Below are positions 47,443-56,791 of a stretch of 64,000 nt of DNA, piece by piece. Origin of the DNA: Variovorax sp. HW608 (lineage in GTDB: Bacteria; Pseudomonadota; Gammaproteobacteria; Burkholderiales; Burkholderiaceae_C); the NCBI RefSeq assembly GCF_900090195.1, contig NZ_LT607803.1:6598229-6662228 (forward strand), given 5' to 3'. The notes under the pieces were generated by a model. That model made no database searches. It was not told the origin of the DNA and was given only the letters and a program-made list of their open reading frames with translations. The stretch's first letter is position 1; every line of letters begins with the position of its first letter. The position numbers and the translations under genes were made by a program.

Positions 47443-48879
47443 TCATGCCAGGTCGAAGACCGCGATCGACTCCACGTGCGCGGTGTGCGGGAACATGTTG
47501 ACCACCCCCGCGAGCGTGCACCGATACCCCGCCTGGTGGACGAGCAAGCCCGCATCCCTGGCCAGGGTCGATGGATTGCAGCTCACGTAGACGATGCGCT
47601 TCGGCGGCACCCAGTTCTTCCCTCTCGACTCGGGCTGCTGATGCAGGTCCGCCAGCGCCTTCGCCAGCGCGAACGCGCCCTCGCGCGGCGGATCGACCAG
47701 CCATTTTTCCGCAGGGCCATCGGCCACGAGCATCTCGGGCGTCATCTCGAAGAGATTGCGCGCGACGAAGCGTGTTGCAGCCAGTGCACGCCGAACTGCC
47801 GTCGCGGGACGATTCCGCTCGAGATTCTCGGTCGCGCGAGCCACCAGCGTATCGCTGCCTTCGATGCCGAGCACTTCGCGCGCCCGGGTCGCCAACGGCA
47901 AGGTGAAGTTGCCCAGTCCGCAGAACCAGTCGATGACACGCTCGTCCCGCTGGACATCGAGCAGCCGGAGCGCACGGCTGACCAGGACTCGATTGATGTG
48001 CGGATTGACCTGCGTGAAATCGGTCGGCTTGAACGGCATCCTGACGCCGAACTCGGGCAGCTCGTAGGCCAGTGCCGGTCCGCCCTCCTCCAGCAGCTTG
48101 ACGGAGTCCGGTCCCTTGGCTTGGAGCCACCATTGAACGCCCTCGTGCTCTGCCGCGAATGCCTTCAGGCGATCGATGTCCGCGCCGGAAAGCGGCTCCA
48201 GATGCCGCAGCACGAGCGCGATCACGCCCAGCCCGAGCCCGTCCGCCGCGTCACCGCAAGCGAGTTCGATCTGCGGACAGGTATCGCGCGCATCCAATGA
48301 GCCGATGAGCTCACGCAGCGGCATCAGCATGTCGCTGACCTGCCGCGGCAGCACGGGGCACACCTTCATGTCCGCCAGATAGCGGCTCTTGCGCTCGTGG
48401 AAGCCGATGAGCACCGTGCCCTTCTTCACCACGTGGCGCACCGAAAGACGCGCACGATAGCGGTAGTGCCACGAGGGCCCTTCGAGCGGACGCAGGATGT
48501 TGTCCGGCCGGACCTTGCCGAGGTGCCAGAGGTTGTCTTCCAGCGCACGCTGCTTCACGGCCACCTGGGCGCCCGCCTCGAGGTGCTGCATCTTGCAGCC
48601 GCCGCACGCACCGGGGTGCAAGCCGAAATGCGGGCAGCCGGGCCGCACGCGCTGGGACGACTCGCGGCCGATCTTCGTCACCGTCCCCTGCTCCCAGTTG
48701 TTCTTCTTGCGGTGCACATTGAACTGCACCTCTTCGAAAGGCAATGCGCCTTCCACGAACACCACCATTCCATCGGCCTTGTGACCCACGCCTTGCGCGT
48801 CGAGGTCGAGCGATTCGACCTGCAGCCATTCATCGCCGGAGCGCTGCTGCTCCTCGTTCTTCGCTTTCGAATCCTTCAT
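47443..48879 (-). CDS. rlmD: 23S rRNA (uracil-1939-C5)-methyltransferase
   Basis: The 478-residue SAM-dependent methyltransferase has an N-terminal TRAM domain ([31 protein letters not shown] in parts), the [4Fe-4S] cysteines ([18 protein letters not shown] and a later one), the SAM region [19 protein letters not shown] and the catalytic [13 protein letters not shown]. Its start lies 42 nt after the rpoS stop on the same strand. Confidence 0.95.
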   Translation of the reverse strand: MKDSKAKNEEQQRSGDEWLQVESLDLDAQGVGHKADGMVVFVEGALPFEEVQFNVHRKKNNWEQGTVTKIGRESSQRVRPGCPHFGLHPGACGGCKMQHLEAGAQVAVKQRALEDNLWHLGKVRPDNILRPLEGPSWHYRYRARLSVRHVVKKGTVLIGFHERKSRYLADMKVCPVLPRQVSDMLMPLRELIGSLDARDTCPQIELACGDAADGLGLGVIALVLRHLEPLSGADIDRLKAFAAEHEGVQWWLQAKGPDSVKLLEEGGPALAYELPEFGVRMPFKPTDFTQVNPHINRVLVSRALRLLDVQRDERVIDWFCGLGNFTLPLATRAREVLGIEGSDTLVARATENLERNRPATAVRRALAATRFVARNLFEMTPEMLVADGPAEKWLVDPPREGAFALAKALADLHQQPESRGKNWVPPKRIVYVSCNPSTLARDAGLLVHQAGYRCTLAGVVNMFPHTAHVESIAVFDLA

Positions 48880-48921
48880 GCCCCGATTGTCTCAGGCGCC
48901 GCCGCCGCCCCCGCGGGAGGC

Positions 48922-49968
48922 TCACAACAGCGCGTCGCGCTGAACGCCGGCACGCGCCAACTGCCGCCGCATCTTGGCGAGCGCCTCGTTCTGGATCTGC
49001 CGCACGCGCTCGCGCGTCAGGCCGAGACGGACACTCAGGACTTCAAGCGTTTCCGGGTCGCGGTCATGCAGGCCGTAGCGTCCTTCGAGCACCTCGCGCT
49101 CGCGCTCCGTGAGAACGAGGATCCATTGATCGAGAAGCCGCTCGATCTCGTGCGTCTGCGCGACGCCGGTGGGGTCGCCGCCCTCGTCGTCCGAGGCCAC
49201 CGTGTCGGCGAGCGTGAAGCTGTCTTCACCACGTTCGCTTCCGGCATCCAGCGAACGCGGCGCCTCGGCCAGCGCCATGAGATCGGCCACTTCCTGGACC
49301 TCGCGGCCGAGCAGCGCGGCGACGTCCTCGACGCGGATGCCGTCGGGCCGCCGGGCGACGAACTCGGGGTCGCCCTCCAGCGTGCGGCGCGCACGCATCA
49401 CCTGCTGAAGCTCGCGCACCACATGGACCGGCAGGCGAATCGCACGCGCCTGCATCATCGCGGCGCGCTCGATCGATTGCCGGATCCACCAGGTCGCGTA
49501 AGTGGAGAAGCGAAAGCCCCGCTCCGGCTCGAACTTGTTGATCGCATGCATCAGGCCCAGATTGCCTTCCTCGATCAGATCCGCCATCGGTACACCACGG
49601 CCCAGATAGCCCTTGGCGATGTTGACGACGAGACGAAGGTTGTGCTCGATCATCGATTGCCGCGCGGCGAAGTCGCCATTGCGCGCGGCACAGGCGGTTC
49701 GATATTCTTCTTCGGGGGTGAAAAGCTCGGTCCGGCGAATCTCGCGCAGGTAGAGCGTCAGCGAATCGCCGCTTTCACCGGACAGATCAACCGCAATGGC
49801 GCTGCGCAGGTTCGTCGCGTCTTGCCCGTCGCCCGCGGCGCCATCGATCGAATCATGGGCCTTCGTGAGTTCGGATTCGGCAGCGTGCGCCGATTCGAAT
49901 GCCGACGTCCCGCCGTTGCCCGCCGCTCGCCGCACGACCGGAGTGCGATAAGGGCGGGCGTTGGCCAT
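48922..49968 (-). CDS. rpoS: RNA polymerase sigma factor RpoS
   Basis: The 348-residue sigma-70-family protein has region 1.2/2 ([59 protein letters not shown]), region 3 and region 4 ([36 protein letters not shown]). Length and the nlpD-rpoS order identify RpoS rather than RpoD or RpoH. It directs stationary-phase and stress transcription. It starts six bases after nlpD; promoters inside nlpD are usual. Confidence 0.95.
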   Translation of the reverse strand: MANARPYRTPVVRRAAGNGGTSAFESAHAAESELTKAHDSIDGAAGDGQDATNLRSAIAVDLSGESGDSLTLYLREIRRTELFTPEEEYRTACAARNGDFAARQSMIEHNLRLVVNIAKGYLGRGVPMADLIEEGNLGLMHAINKFEPERGFRFSTYATWWIRQSIERAAMMQARAIRLPVHVVRELQQVMRARRTLEGDPEFVARRPDGIRVEDVAALLGREVQEVADLMALAEAPRSLDAGSERGEDSFTLADTVASDDEGGDPTGVAQTHEIERLLDQWILVLTEREREVLEGRYGLHDRDPETLEVLSVRLGLTRERVRQIQNEALAKMRRQLARAGVQRDALL

Positions 49969-49974
49969 GGCACG

Positions 49975-50925
49975 CTAGCGTGGCGGCAGGTAGCGCGCCG
50001 GGTCGACCGGCTTGCCCTGACGGCGGATTTCGAAGTGCAGCTTGACGCGATCCGCGTCGCTGTTGCCCATCTCGGCGATCTTCTGGCCCTTCTGCACGGA
50101 CTGGTCCTCCTTGACCAGCAGCAAACGGTTGTGCGCATAAGCGGTCAGGTAGGTGTTGTTGTGCTTCAGGATGATGAGGTTGCCGTAGCCCCTCAAGCCC
50201 GCGCCCGCATAAACCACACGACCATCGGCGGCTGCGAGCACCGAATCGCCGGCCTTGCCGCTGATGTCGAGGCCCTTGTTCTTGGCTTCATCGAAGCCCG
50301 CGATCAAGGTGCCTTGCGCAGGCCAGATCCAGCCCACGTCCTCGTCGCCCGATGCAGACGCCGCCGGCGGCGTCGGCGATGCGGTCACCGGCACGGGCGG
50401 CTTGGCGGTGCCATTGGTGGTGCCATTGGCCGACGACGCGGCCGCTGCGGTGGCCGGCGAGACGATCGGCTGCGTCACCGGTCGCGTCGCCGCGCCCGAT
50501 GCGTCGATGGTCGACGCAGCCGGCGGTGCCGACGCCGTCGCCGCACCCACAGGCGGGATCACGCGCAGGACCTGTCCGACTTCGATGAGGTCAGGATTGT
50601 CGAGGTTGTTCCACTTCGCGATGTTCTGCCAGCTCTGGCCCGTCTCCGCACCGATGCGGCGAATCGTGTCGCCGGGTCGTACCGCGTAGTAGCCAGGCTT
50701 GCCGTAGTTCTCGATGCCAGGCAAAGGCTTGCCTGATGGATCGGTCGTGATCGGAGGGACACCGATCGCTGGGGGCACGCTTGTCGTGCCTGCAGCCGGC
50801 CCCCGCGTCATGGTGCCGCGGTCTTCGACGGGCACCGGACCGCTCGGCGTTGAACATCCCACAATCACGAGCGTAACCACCAGCGCCATGCCGGCAAGCC
50901 AGCCCCGATTGCCAATACCCTGCAT
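49975..50925 (-). CDS. nlpD: Murein hydrolase activator NlpD
   Basis: The 316-residue lipoprotein has a signal peptide with lipobox (LAGMALVVTLVIVGC), a LysM domain (GYYAVRPGDTIRRIGAETGQSWQNIAKWN in parts), a Pro/Ala/Thr-rich linker and a degenerate M23 domain (KGLDISGKAGDSVLAAADGRVVYAGAGLRGYGN in parts). It activates cell-wall amidases at division. AAGGAAG precedes ATG 50925. Confidence 0.95.
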   Translation of the reverse strand: MQGIGNRGWLAGMALVVTLVIVGCSTPSGPVPVEDRGTMTRGPAAGTTSVPPAIGVPPITTDPSGKPLPGIENYGKPGYYAVRPGDTIRRIGAETGQSWQNIAKWNNLDNPDLIEVGQVLRVIPPVGAATASAPPAASTIDASGAATRPVTQPIVSPATAAAASSANGTTNGTAKPPVPVTASPTPPAASASGDEDVGWIWPAQGTLIAGFDEAKNKGLDISGKAGDSVLAAADGRVVYAGAGLRGYGNLIILKHNNTYLTAYAHNRLLLVKEDQSVQKGQKIAEMGNSDADRVKLHFEIRRQGKPVDPARYLPPR

Positions 50926-50936
50926 GTGTTCTTCCT

Positions 50937-51710
50937 TCAAGCAATTCCCGATTTTAGGGGGACAAAGTGAACCGCCTCAAGAACGCGGCGCTCCGTTCCA
51001 CGCGCGGTCTTGTCGATGACGACGAGGGCTTGTCCACCGCTCGATGACTGGGTCGGCGCGACGATTCTGCCGCCGACTGCCAGCTGGGCGATCCAGGCTT
51101 CCGGCACCGCTTCGCCGCCTGCCGCGGCAATGATGCCGGCGTACGGCGCGCCCTTCGCATAGCCCACCATGCCGTCGCCCAGCAAGAGGTGGACGGTCGC
51201 AAGACGAAACGGCCGAAGGTTCGCGCGCGCACGTTCGTGAAGACCCCGCAGACGCTCGATGCTGTAGACCTCGGTCGCGACATGGCTCAGTACCGCGGCC
51301 TGGTAGCCGCAGCCCGTGCCGATCTCGAGAACGCGGCCCAGCCGATCTCCCGGCTTGTTCGAAAGCGAAGGCGCGCCGAGCAGCAGCTCGATCATGCGCG
51401 CGACCACGCTGGGCTTCGAGATGGTCTGGCCCAACCCGATCGGCAGGCTGGTGTCTTCATAGGCCTGATTGACCAGCGCGCTGTCGACGAACATGTGTCG
51501 CTCGACCGTGCCCATCGCACGCAGCACACGCGCATCGACGATCCCTTGCGCCGCCAGACGCTGCACCATGCGCGCGCGCACGGCATCGGATGCCATGGAC
51601 GGGGTCGCATGCACCGCGGGTCTTGCGGGAACAGCGGGTGTCCGCCCGCGGGTTGCCGCAGGCGCGCCCGTCGTCAGCCGCGCCGGAAATCCGGGACGTT
51701 GGCCGGCCAT
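50937..51710 (-). CDS. pcm: Protein-L-isoaspartate O-methyltransferase
   Basis: The 257-residue enzyme repairs isoaspartyl residues. It has the substrate/SAM region GLGQTISKPSVVARMIELL, RVLEIGTGCGYQAAVLSHVATEVYSIER (in parts) and the APYAGIIAAAGGEAVPEAW segment. A 50-residue Arg/Ala/Pro-rich N-terminal extension precedes the fold. Its ATG overlaps the surE TGA, so it is translationally coupled. Confidence 0.95.
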   Translation of the reverse strand: MAGQRPGFPARLTTGAPAATRGRTPAVPARPAVHATPSMASDAVRARMVQRLAAQGIVDARVLRAMGTVERHMFVDSALVNQAYEDTSLPIGLGQTISKPSVVARMIELLLGAPSLSNKPGDRLGRVLEIGTGCGYQAAVLSHVATEVYSIERLRGLHERARANLRPFRLATVHLLLGDGMVGYAKGAPYAGIIAAAGGEAVPEAWIAQLAVGGRIVAPTQSSSGGQALVVIDKTARGTERRVLEAVHFVPLKSGIA

Positions 51711-52474
51711 CAGGAAGACTCGCCGAGCCGAGCCACCGTGTCCCGCCAGTGGCCCAGATGGGCATGGTCGGTCAGGTCGATCTGCAATGGCGTCAACGCA
51801 ACGTGGCCCGCTGCCGTCGCATGGAAGTCCGTGCCCTCGCCGCTGTCCTTCGCGCCACCGGCGCCGGCGATCCAGTACATGGTTTCGCCGCGCGGGCTGT
51901 CCTGCGTGATCACTTTCTCGGCGGCATGACGACGGCCGAGCCTGCAGACCTTGACCGGCTTCAATTCTTCGAACGGCAGATTCGGGATGTTGACGTTGAG
52001 CAGGAAGGCCGGGCCGCCGATCATCTGCTCGCGTTCGATCTGCTGCACGAGTCTTCTTGCCGCGCGCGCGGCCGCATCGATGTGCGCCCAGCCCTTTTCG
52101 ATCTGGGAAAAGGCAATGGCCGGGATGCCGAACAGATAGGCCTCCATGGCCGCGCCGACTGTGCCCGAGTAGATCGTGTCGTCGCCCATGTTGGCGCCGT
52201 TGTTGATGCCCGAGACCACGAGGTCGGGCCGGTAGTCGAGCAAGCCCTTCAGCGCGATGTGCACGCAATCGGCGGGCGTTCCGGTGACATAGCGAAAACC
52301 GTTGTGCGCGTTGTGCACATAGAGCGGCGCCGCCAGCGTGAGCGCGTTGGACTTGGCGCTGTTGTTGTGCTCGGGCGCGACCACTTCGACGTCGGCCACA
52401 TCCTTCAAGGCATCGTGCAGCGCCAAGATGCCTGGAGCCTGATAGCCGTCGTCGTTCGAAATGAGTATCTTCAT
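51710..52474 (-). CDS. surE: 5'/3'-nucleotidase SurE
   Basis: The 254-residue metal-dependent phosphatase has the MKILISNDDGYQAPGILAL active site, VVAPEHNNSAKSNALTL, and VSGINNGANMGDDTIYSGTVGAAMEA (in parts). It opens the surE-pcm-nlpD-rpoS stress operon. Confidence 0.97.
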   Translation of the reverse strand: MKILISNDDGYQAPGILALHDALKDVADVEVVAPEHNNSAKSNALTLAAPLYVHNAHNGFRYVTGTPADCVHIALKGLLDYRPDLVVSGINNGANMGDDTIYSGTVGAAMEAYLFGIPAIAFSQIEKGWAHIDAAARAARRLVQQIEREQMIGGPAFLLNVNIPNLPFEELKPVKVCRLGRRHAAEKVITQDSPRGETMYWIAGAGGAKDSGEGTDFHATAAGHVALTPLQIDLTDHAHLGHWRDTVARLGESS

Positions 52475-52602
52475 GGCGTCTGGGAGTGCGCAAGATTGTA
52501 GGCGGCGGGTGCGTCACCGCTGGGACAACATCGTTATCGCGCGAGCCCTATCATGGCCCGCATTTTCTTCATCACACCGCCTCATCTACAGGAGACACGA
52601 GC

Positions 52603-53589
52603 ATGCATGCATGGCTCTGCGAAAACCCCGTCGGCGTCGATGCGCTGACATGGAAAGAACTGCCGACGCCGCAGCCCGGTCCGGGTCAGGTCCTGGTCGA
52701 AATCAAAGCCGCGAGCCTGAACTTTCCCGATCTGCTGATCGTTCAGAACAAATATCAGATGAAGCCCCCGCTGCCCTTCGTTCCGGGGTCCGAATACGCC
52801 GGCGTGGTCGCGGCGGTCGGCGAAGGCGTCAAGAACCTGCGCGTGGGCCAGAACGTCGCGTGTCTTTCGGGCACCGGTGGCTTCGGGACGCACACGCTCG
52901 CACCGGCGGCGCTGTGCATGCCCCTGCCCGATGGATTCGGCTATGTCGATGCGGCGGCATTCATCATGATTTACGCGACGTCCTGGCATGCGCTGATGGA
53001 TCGCGCTCAATTGAAGGCCGGTGAAACCGTCCTGGTTCTCGGCGCAGCGGGCGGCGTCGGGACGGCCGCAATTCAGATTGCAAAGGCCGCGGGCGCCAAG
53101 GTGATTGCCGCGGCCTCCACCGACGAGAAATGCGAACTTTGCAAGTCCATTGGCGCCGATGCGACGATCAACTACACCACCCACGGTCTTCCCAATGCAT
53201 TCCGCGATGCGGTCAAGGCCGCGACCGACGGCAAAGGACCGGATGTCATTTACGACCCGGTCGGTGGCGAATTCGCCGAGCCCGCATTCCGGTCGATCGC
53301 ATGGCGTGGCCGCTATCTGGTCGTCGGGTTCGCCGCGGGGCCCATTCCCTCGCTGCCGCTGAATTTGGCGCTTCTCAAAGGCGCATCGCTGGTGGGTGTG
53401 TTCTGGGGAGATTTCGCCAAGCGCGAACCCAAGGCCAATGCACAGATGATGGCCGAATTGGCCAAATGGTACGGCGAGGGCAGGATCAAGCCCGTCATCG
53501 ACAGCACCATGCCCATGGCGGACCTCAAGGCCGCCTACGCGCACATGGGCTCGCGCGGCGTGAAGGGCAAGCTGGTTCTCGTCAACTGA
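52603..53589 (+). CDS. NADPH:quinone oxidoreductase-family protein
   Basis: The 328-residue zinc-free MDR-superfamily protein has a GroES-like N-domain (FPDLLIVQNKYQMKPPLPFVPGSEYAGVV in parts), the NADPH motif VLVLGAAGGVGTAAIQIAKAAGAKVIAAAS (in parts) and PDVIYDPVGGEF. It probably reduces quinones or acyl-CoA enones; substrate unknown. GGAGA precedes ATG 52603. It is divergent from surE and ends at a bidirectional terminator. Confidence 0.9.
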   Translation: MHAWLCENPVGVDALTWKELPTPQPGPGQVLVEIKAASLNFPDLLIVQNKYQMKPPLPFVPGSEYAGVVAAVGEGVKNLRVGQNVACLSGTGGFGTHTLAPAALCMPLPDGFGYVDAAAFIMIYATSWHALMDRAQLKAGETVLVLGAAGGVGTAAIQIAKAAGAKVIAAASTDEKCELCKSIGADATINYTTHGLPNAFRDAVKAATDGKGPDVIYDPVGGEFAEPAFRSIAWRGRYLVVGFAAGPIPSLPLNLALLKGASLVGVFWGDFAKREPKANAQMMAELAKWYGEGRIKPVIDSTMPMADLKAAYAHMGSRGVKGKLVLVN

Positions 53590-53612
53590 GGGCACCACGG
53601 CACGGCCCAATA

Positions 53613-53639
53613 AAAAAGCCCGCGGATCGCGGGCTTTTT
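53613..53639. terminator. Bidirectional terminator between oxidoreductase and H-NS-like genes
   Basis: GCCCGCG-GAT-CGCGGGC stem flanked by six A and five T. Confidence 0.9.
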
Positions 53640-53656
53640 AGTTGACGGCCAAGGGC

Positions 53657-53995
53657 TTACTTGATTTCGAAGTCGGACAGCGATTTACCCGCGGCCAGCG
53701 CCTCCGTCACCCAGCGCGGCTTGCGACCGCGACCGCCGGACCAGGTCTCTCCTGTCGGGCTGCGGTACTTTGCAGCCGCCTTTGCAGGAGCCGCCAGCGC
53801 ATTCCTTCTGCCGCCACGCCCCGTGAGTTTCAGATCGGAGGCGGTCAAACCGTATTCCGCGATCTTCTTGCGCACTTCCTCGATCACGCCGGCCCGCTCC
53901 TGATTCCTGAGCTCTTCGGCCTGCTTGCGCAATTGCGCGATCTGTTCATCGTGCTTCTTGATCTGGGAATTGATGTCGGCAAGGGTCGAGGCCAT
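53657..53995 (-). CDS. H-NS-family nucleoid protein
   Basis: The 112-residue protein has an N-terminal coiled-coil oligomerisation region (LADINSQIKKHDEQIAQLRKQAEELRNQERAGVIEEVRKKI in parts) and the C-terminal DNA-binding motif YRSPTGETWSGGRGRKPRWV, with the AT-hook-like GRGRKPRW. It silences AT-rich DNA. GGAGGA lies nine bases before ATG 53995. Its own promoter region is AT-rich with an inverted repeat, suggesting autoregulation. Confidence 0.94.
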   Translation of the reverse strand: MASTLADINSQIKKHDEQIAQLRKQAEELRNQERAGVIEEVRKKIAEYGLTASDLKLTGRGGRRNALAAPAKAAAKYRSPTGETWSGGRGRKPRWVTEALAAGKSLSDFEIK

Positions 53996-54011
53996 CGGTG
54001 CTAATCCTCCG

Positions 54012-54054
54012 AATTGGAAAGTAAAAATTCTAATTGAGATTCCAATTGCGGCAA
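54012..54054 (-). promoter_or_regulatory. H-NS gene promoter with inverted repeat
   Basis: TTGCCG (54054-54049), 16-bp spacer and TAGAAT (54032-54027) form the promoter. AATTGGAA (54012-54019) and TTCCAATT (54040-54047) flank the -10 in AT-rich DNA, a likely autoregulatory site. Confidence 0.6.
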
Positions 54055-54065
54055 ACGAGGCGCAC

Positions 54066-54099
54066 AAAAAAAAGCGCCGACCTCGGGGTCGGCGCTTTT
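54066..54099 (-). terminator. tRNA-His terminator
   Basis: Stem AAAGCGCCGACC-CCGA-GGTCGGCGCTTT with a run of eight T, 14 nt after the tRNA. Confidence 0.92.
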
Positions 54100-54112
54100 G
54101 ATCAATGCAGTT

Positions 54113-54189
54113 TGGGGTGGCTGATGGGACTCGAACCCACGACGACCAGAATCACAATCTGGGACTCTACCAACTGAGCTACAGCCACC
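54113..54189 (-). tRNA. tRNA-His (GTG)
   Basis: A 77-nt cloverleaf including the extra 5' G and encoded CCA: acceptor GTGGCTG/CAGCCAC, D-arm GCTCAGTTGGTAGAGT, anticodon GTG at 54155-54153 in the loop TTGTGAT, and T-arm GGGTTCGAGTCCC. The G at -1 facing C at 73 is the histidine identity element. Confidence 0.97.
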
Positions 54190-54217
54190 GCAGAGCCCGC
54201 GATTGTAGCGTGAAAAA

Positions 54218-56131
54218 CTACCGTTCGGCGCTGATGGCGGAATCCGACGGCTTCGGTACCAAGATTTCCGCCTTGAAGCGGTTCTTCAGCATGTCGTAGT
54301 AGGCGGCCGTCTCGGCGGCGCCGACGGCCTGTGCGTACTGCTCGCTTTCCTGCTTGGCCACTTCCGGCGTCGGCGGCGTGCGCGGCACGGTCTTGACGAC
54401 GCGCACGACGGCAAAGCCTTGCGCGCCCAGATCGGCCCCGACCAGCACCGGCAGCTTGGCGCTGTCGGCGCGCAGGGCGGCCTCGATCACCTGCGGCGGC
54501 TGGGATTGCACTTCCAGCCTCGAGACCGTGACGGGCGAACCGAAGGCAGCGCCGGCCGGGTCAGCCTGCCAGGCCGCCAGCTTGGCCGTGCCCTCCGCCT
54601 TGGCGAGCGCCGCGGAGCGCTCCGCAACCAGCTGCGCCCGGACCTTGTCCTTGACTTCGTCGAACGGCAGTGCGCGCGCCGGCGAGTACTGCGTCACGCG
54701 ACCGGCCGCGAGTTGGTTCGCGCCGATCTCGACGGCTTCGGTGTTGTGCTTGCGTTCGAGCGAATCGGGCGCGAAAAGCGCGTTCAGGAAATTCCGGTTT
54801 CCAAGCGGACCCGCGGCGCCCGGCATTGGCACCCGCCGGACGTTGCTCGCCGTCTGAATGGCGAGGTTCAGCTTGTCCGCCGCCGGCTTCAGGCTGTCGG
54901 GCTGCTGGTAGACGATGTCGGTGAAGGTTTCGGCCGCCTTGGCGAACTCCTGGGTTGCCTGCTGGCTGCGGACTTCGTTCTCGATCGTGGCGCGGACCTT
55001 CTCGAACGGCGGCACCACTGCCGGCTTGATGTCGTTCAGATGGATGACGTGGAAGCCGAATTCGGTTTCGACCACGTCGCTGATCTCGCCCTTCTTGAGC
55101 GCGAACATGGCATCTTCGAAAGGCTTGACCATCGCACCGCGCGTCACGAAGTCGAGGTCACCGCCCTTTTCGGCCGATCCGGGATCCTGCGAATTCTTGC
55201 GTGCCACCTCCGCGAAGGTGGCGGGCGCCTTGCGGACTTCGGCCAGCAGTTCCTCGGCCCTTGCGCGAGCCTTCTCGCGCTCGGCCGCGGGCGCGCCGGC
55301 GGGAGCGGCAATCAGGATGTGGCTCGCGCGCCGCTCTTCCTTGCTGCCGAAGCGGGCGCTGTTCTGGTCGAAGTAGCTGCGCAGATCCGCTTCGCTGACC
55401 GTGATGTTCTTCTTGGCCGCTTCGAGGTCGAGCACGAGGTACTCGACATTGGCCTCTTCCGGCGCCTGGAACTGCGCGGAATGATCCTTGTAGAAAGCCT
55501 GCAGTTCGGCGTCGGTCAGGTTGACCTTCGAAGCGAAATCGGCCGGCTTGAACAGCGCCACCTGGATTTCGCGACGGTCATAGAACGCATTGAGCGTCGC
55601 CGCGGCTTGCGCGGCGCTCGCGAACGCGGTCCCCGAAATGCCGAGCGACACCTGCTGCGTGGCGAGCTCTGCGCGGATCGCGGCTTCGTATTGCTCCGGC
55701 GTGCGGCCGGTGGCCCGCATGAAGCCTTCGCGATCGAACTTGCCATCGGGCGTACGGAAGGAGGCGAGGCCGGCGTTCTCGGCGAAAAGACGTGCAAGAC
55801 GTTCCTCGGAAACCGTCATGTTCGATTTCGAAGCCGCCGCTGCGAGCACGCGATCGCGGACCATGCGCTCCAGCGTCGCATAGCGCGCGGCATCGGAATC
55901 GAGCAGGGCCGGCTCGATGTTCGGCGCCTGCTGGCGGATGCGGTCGACTTCGATGCGATGCTGCTGCTCCCATTCCGGGCGCGTGATGTCGGCGCCGTCC
56001 ACGCGGGCCACCTTCTCGGCCTTGCCGCTTCCCTCGTAGCGATTGACGCCGAACAGCACGAACGACGGAATGATCAGCAAGAACAAGAACCCCATGATGA
56101 TCTTGTTGTACTTGCGGAAGGAATCAAACAT
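54218..56131 (-). CDS. ppiD: Peptidyl-prolyl cis-trans isomerase PpiD-like (SurA N-terminal domain)
   Basis: The 637-residue protein has one N-terminal membrane anchor (IIMGFLFLLIIPSFVLFGVN), a large SurA-type chaperone region, one parvulin PPIase domain (about 265-360; RRASHILIAAPAG, FAEVARKNSQDPGSAEKGGDLDFVTRGAMVKPFEDA in parts, FGFHVIHLNDI) and a helical C-terminus. PpiD folds outer-membrane and secreted proteins near the Sec translocon. It lies between two tRNA genes on the same strand. Confidence 0.93.
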   Translation of the reverse strand: MFDSFRKYNKIIMGFLFLLIIPSFVLFGVNRYEGSGKAEKVARVDGADITRPEWEQQHRIEVDRIRQQAPNIEPALLDSDAARYATLERMVRDRVLAAAASKSNMTVSEERLARLFAENAGLASFRTPDGKFDREGFMRATGRTPEQYEAAIRAELATQQVSLGISGTAFASAAQAAATLNAFYDRREIQVALFKPADFASKVNLTDAELQAFYKDHSAQFQAPEEANVEYLVLDLEAAKKNITVSEADLRSYFDQNSARFGSKEERRASHILIAAPAGAPAAEREKARARAEELLAEVRKAPATFAEVARKNSQDPGSAEKGGDLDFVTRGAMVKPFEDAMFALKKGEISDVVETEFGFHVIHLNDIKPAVVPPFEKVRATIENEVRSQQATQEFAKAAETFTDIVYQQPDSLKPAADKLNLAIQTASNVRRVPMPGAAGPLGNRNFLNALFAPDSLERKHNTEAVEIGANQLAAGRVTQYSPARALPFDEVKDKVRAQLVAERSAALAKAEGTAKLAAWQADPAGAAFGSPVTVSRLEVQSQPPQVIEAALRADSAKLPVLVGADLGAQGFAVVRVVKTVPRTPPTPEVAKQESEQYAQAVGAAETAAYYDMLKNRFKAEILVPKPSDSAISAER

Positions 56132-56169
56132 GCTGAAGCACTCTCTTTGACGGATTGCGAAACGGCAAC

Positions 56170-56196
56170 AAAAAAGGCGAACACGCTGTTCGCCTT
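56170..56196 (-). terminator. tRNA-Val terminator
   Basis: AAGGCGAAC-AGCGT-GTTCGCCTT stem followed by T-rich sequence, nine nt after the tRNA 3' end. Confidence 0.9.
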
Positions 56197-56205
56197 TGTG
56201 TCGGG

Positions 56206-56281
56206 TGGTGGGTGCTGAGGGGTTCGAACCCCCGACCTACGCCTTGTAAGGGCGCCGCTCTACCAGCTGAGCTAAGCACCC
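56206..56281 (-). tRNA. tRNA-Val (TAC)
   Basis: A 76-nt cloverleaf with encoded CCA: acceptor GGGTGCT/AGCACCC, D-arm AGCTCAGCTGGTAGAGC, anticodon loop CTTACAA with TAC at 56248-56246, and T-arm GGGGGTTCGAACCCC. It lies 17 nt after the HU gene and may be co-transcribed with it. Confidence 0.97.
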
Positions 56282-56298
56282 CACCGGAAACAGTGATC

Positions 56299-56571
56299 TC
56301 AGTTCAAGGCGTCCTTGAGCGCTTTGCCGGGACGGAACTTGGGAATCTTGGCGGCCTTGATTTTAATCGCGTCGCCGGTGCGCGGATTGCGACCGGTGCG
56401 CGCAGCGCGCTTGCCCACAGCGAAAGTACCGAAACCGACGAGCGACACCGAGCCGCCTTTCTTGAGCGTGGTCCGAATGGCGCCGATGGTGGACTCGAGT
56501 GCGCGCGTGGCGGCGGCTTTGGAGATGTCGGCGTTTTTTGCGATGTGCTCAATCAGTTCGGTCTTGTTCAC
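56299..56571 (-). CDS. hupB: DNA-binding protein HU
   Basis: The 90-residue protein matches HU-beta: [26 protein letters not shown], the [25 protein letters not shown] arm region (in parts) and [16 protein letters not shown]. It bends DNA as a dimer and shapes the nucleoid. A near-consensus promoter lies at 56699-56727, leaving a leader of roughly 120 nt. Confidence 0.97.
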   Translation of the reverse strand: MNKTELIEHIAKNADISKAAATRALESTIGAIRTTLKKGGSVSLVGFGTFAVGKRAARTGRNPRTGDAIKIKAAKIPKFRPGKALKDALN

Positions 56572-56698
56572 AAGGGCCCCTTGCAGAAAAAATGTTGATC
56601 AGGGTCAGAAGCGATCCCGTACTCGCGACGAATGCCGCGAGCTGCGAATTGGAATTGGGTGACAGTTCTGACGCGCCGGCAGCGCACTGCCGACAGGG

Positions 56699-56727
56699 AT
56701 TACAACCACTGGTCAAGGGGGTGTCAA
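56699..56727 (-). promoter_or_regulatory. HU promoter
   Basis: TTGACA (56727-56722), exactly 17 bp, then TGTAAT (56704-56699): a near-perfect sigma-70 promoter reading toward hupB. The rest of the 220-bp gap to the dehydrogenase gene shows no other clear signal. Confidence 0.82.
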
Positions 56728-56791
56728 TACGACACTCACCCCTAGACCACAACGAGGAGCGCGATTCTAGTGGCGTTTTTGCAATGCCCCG

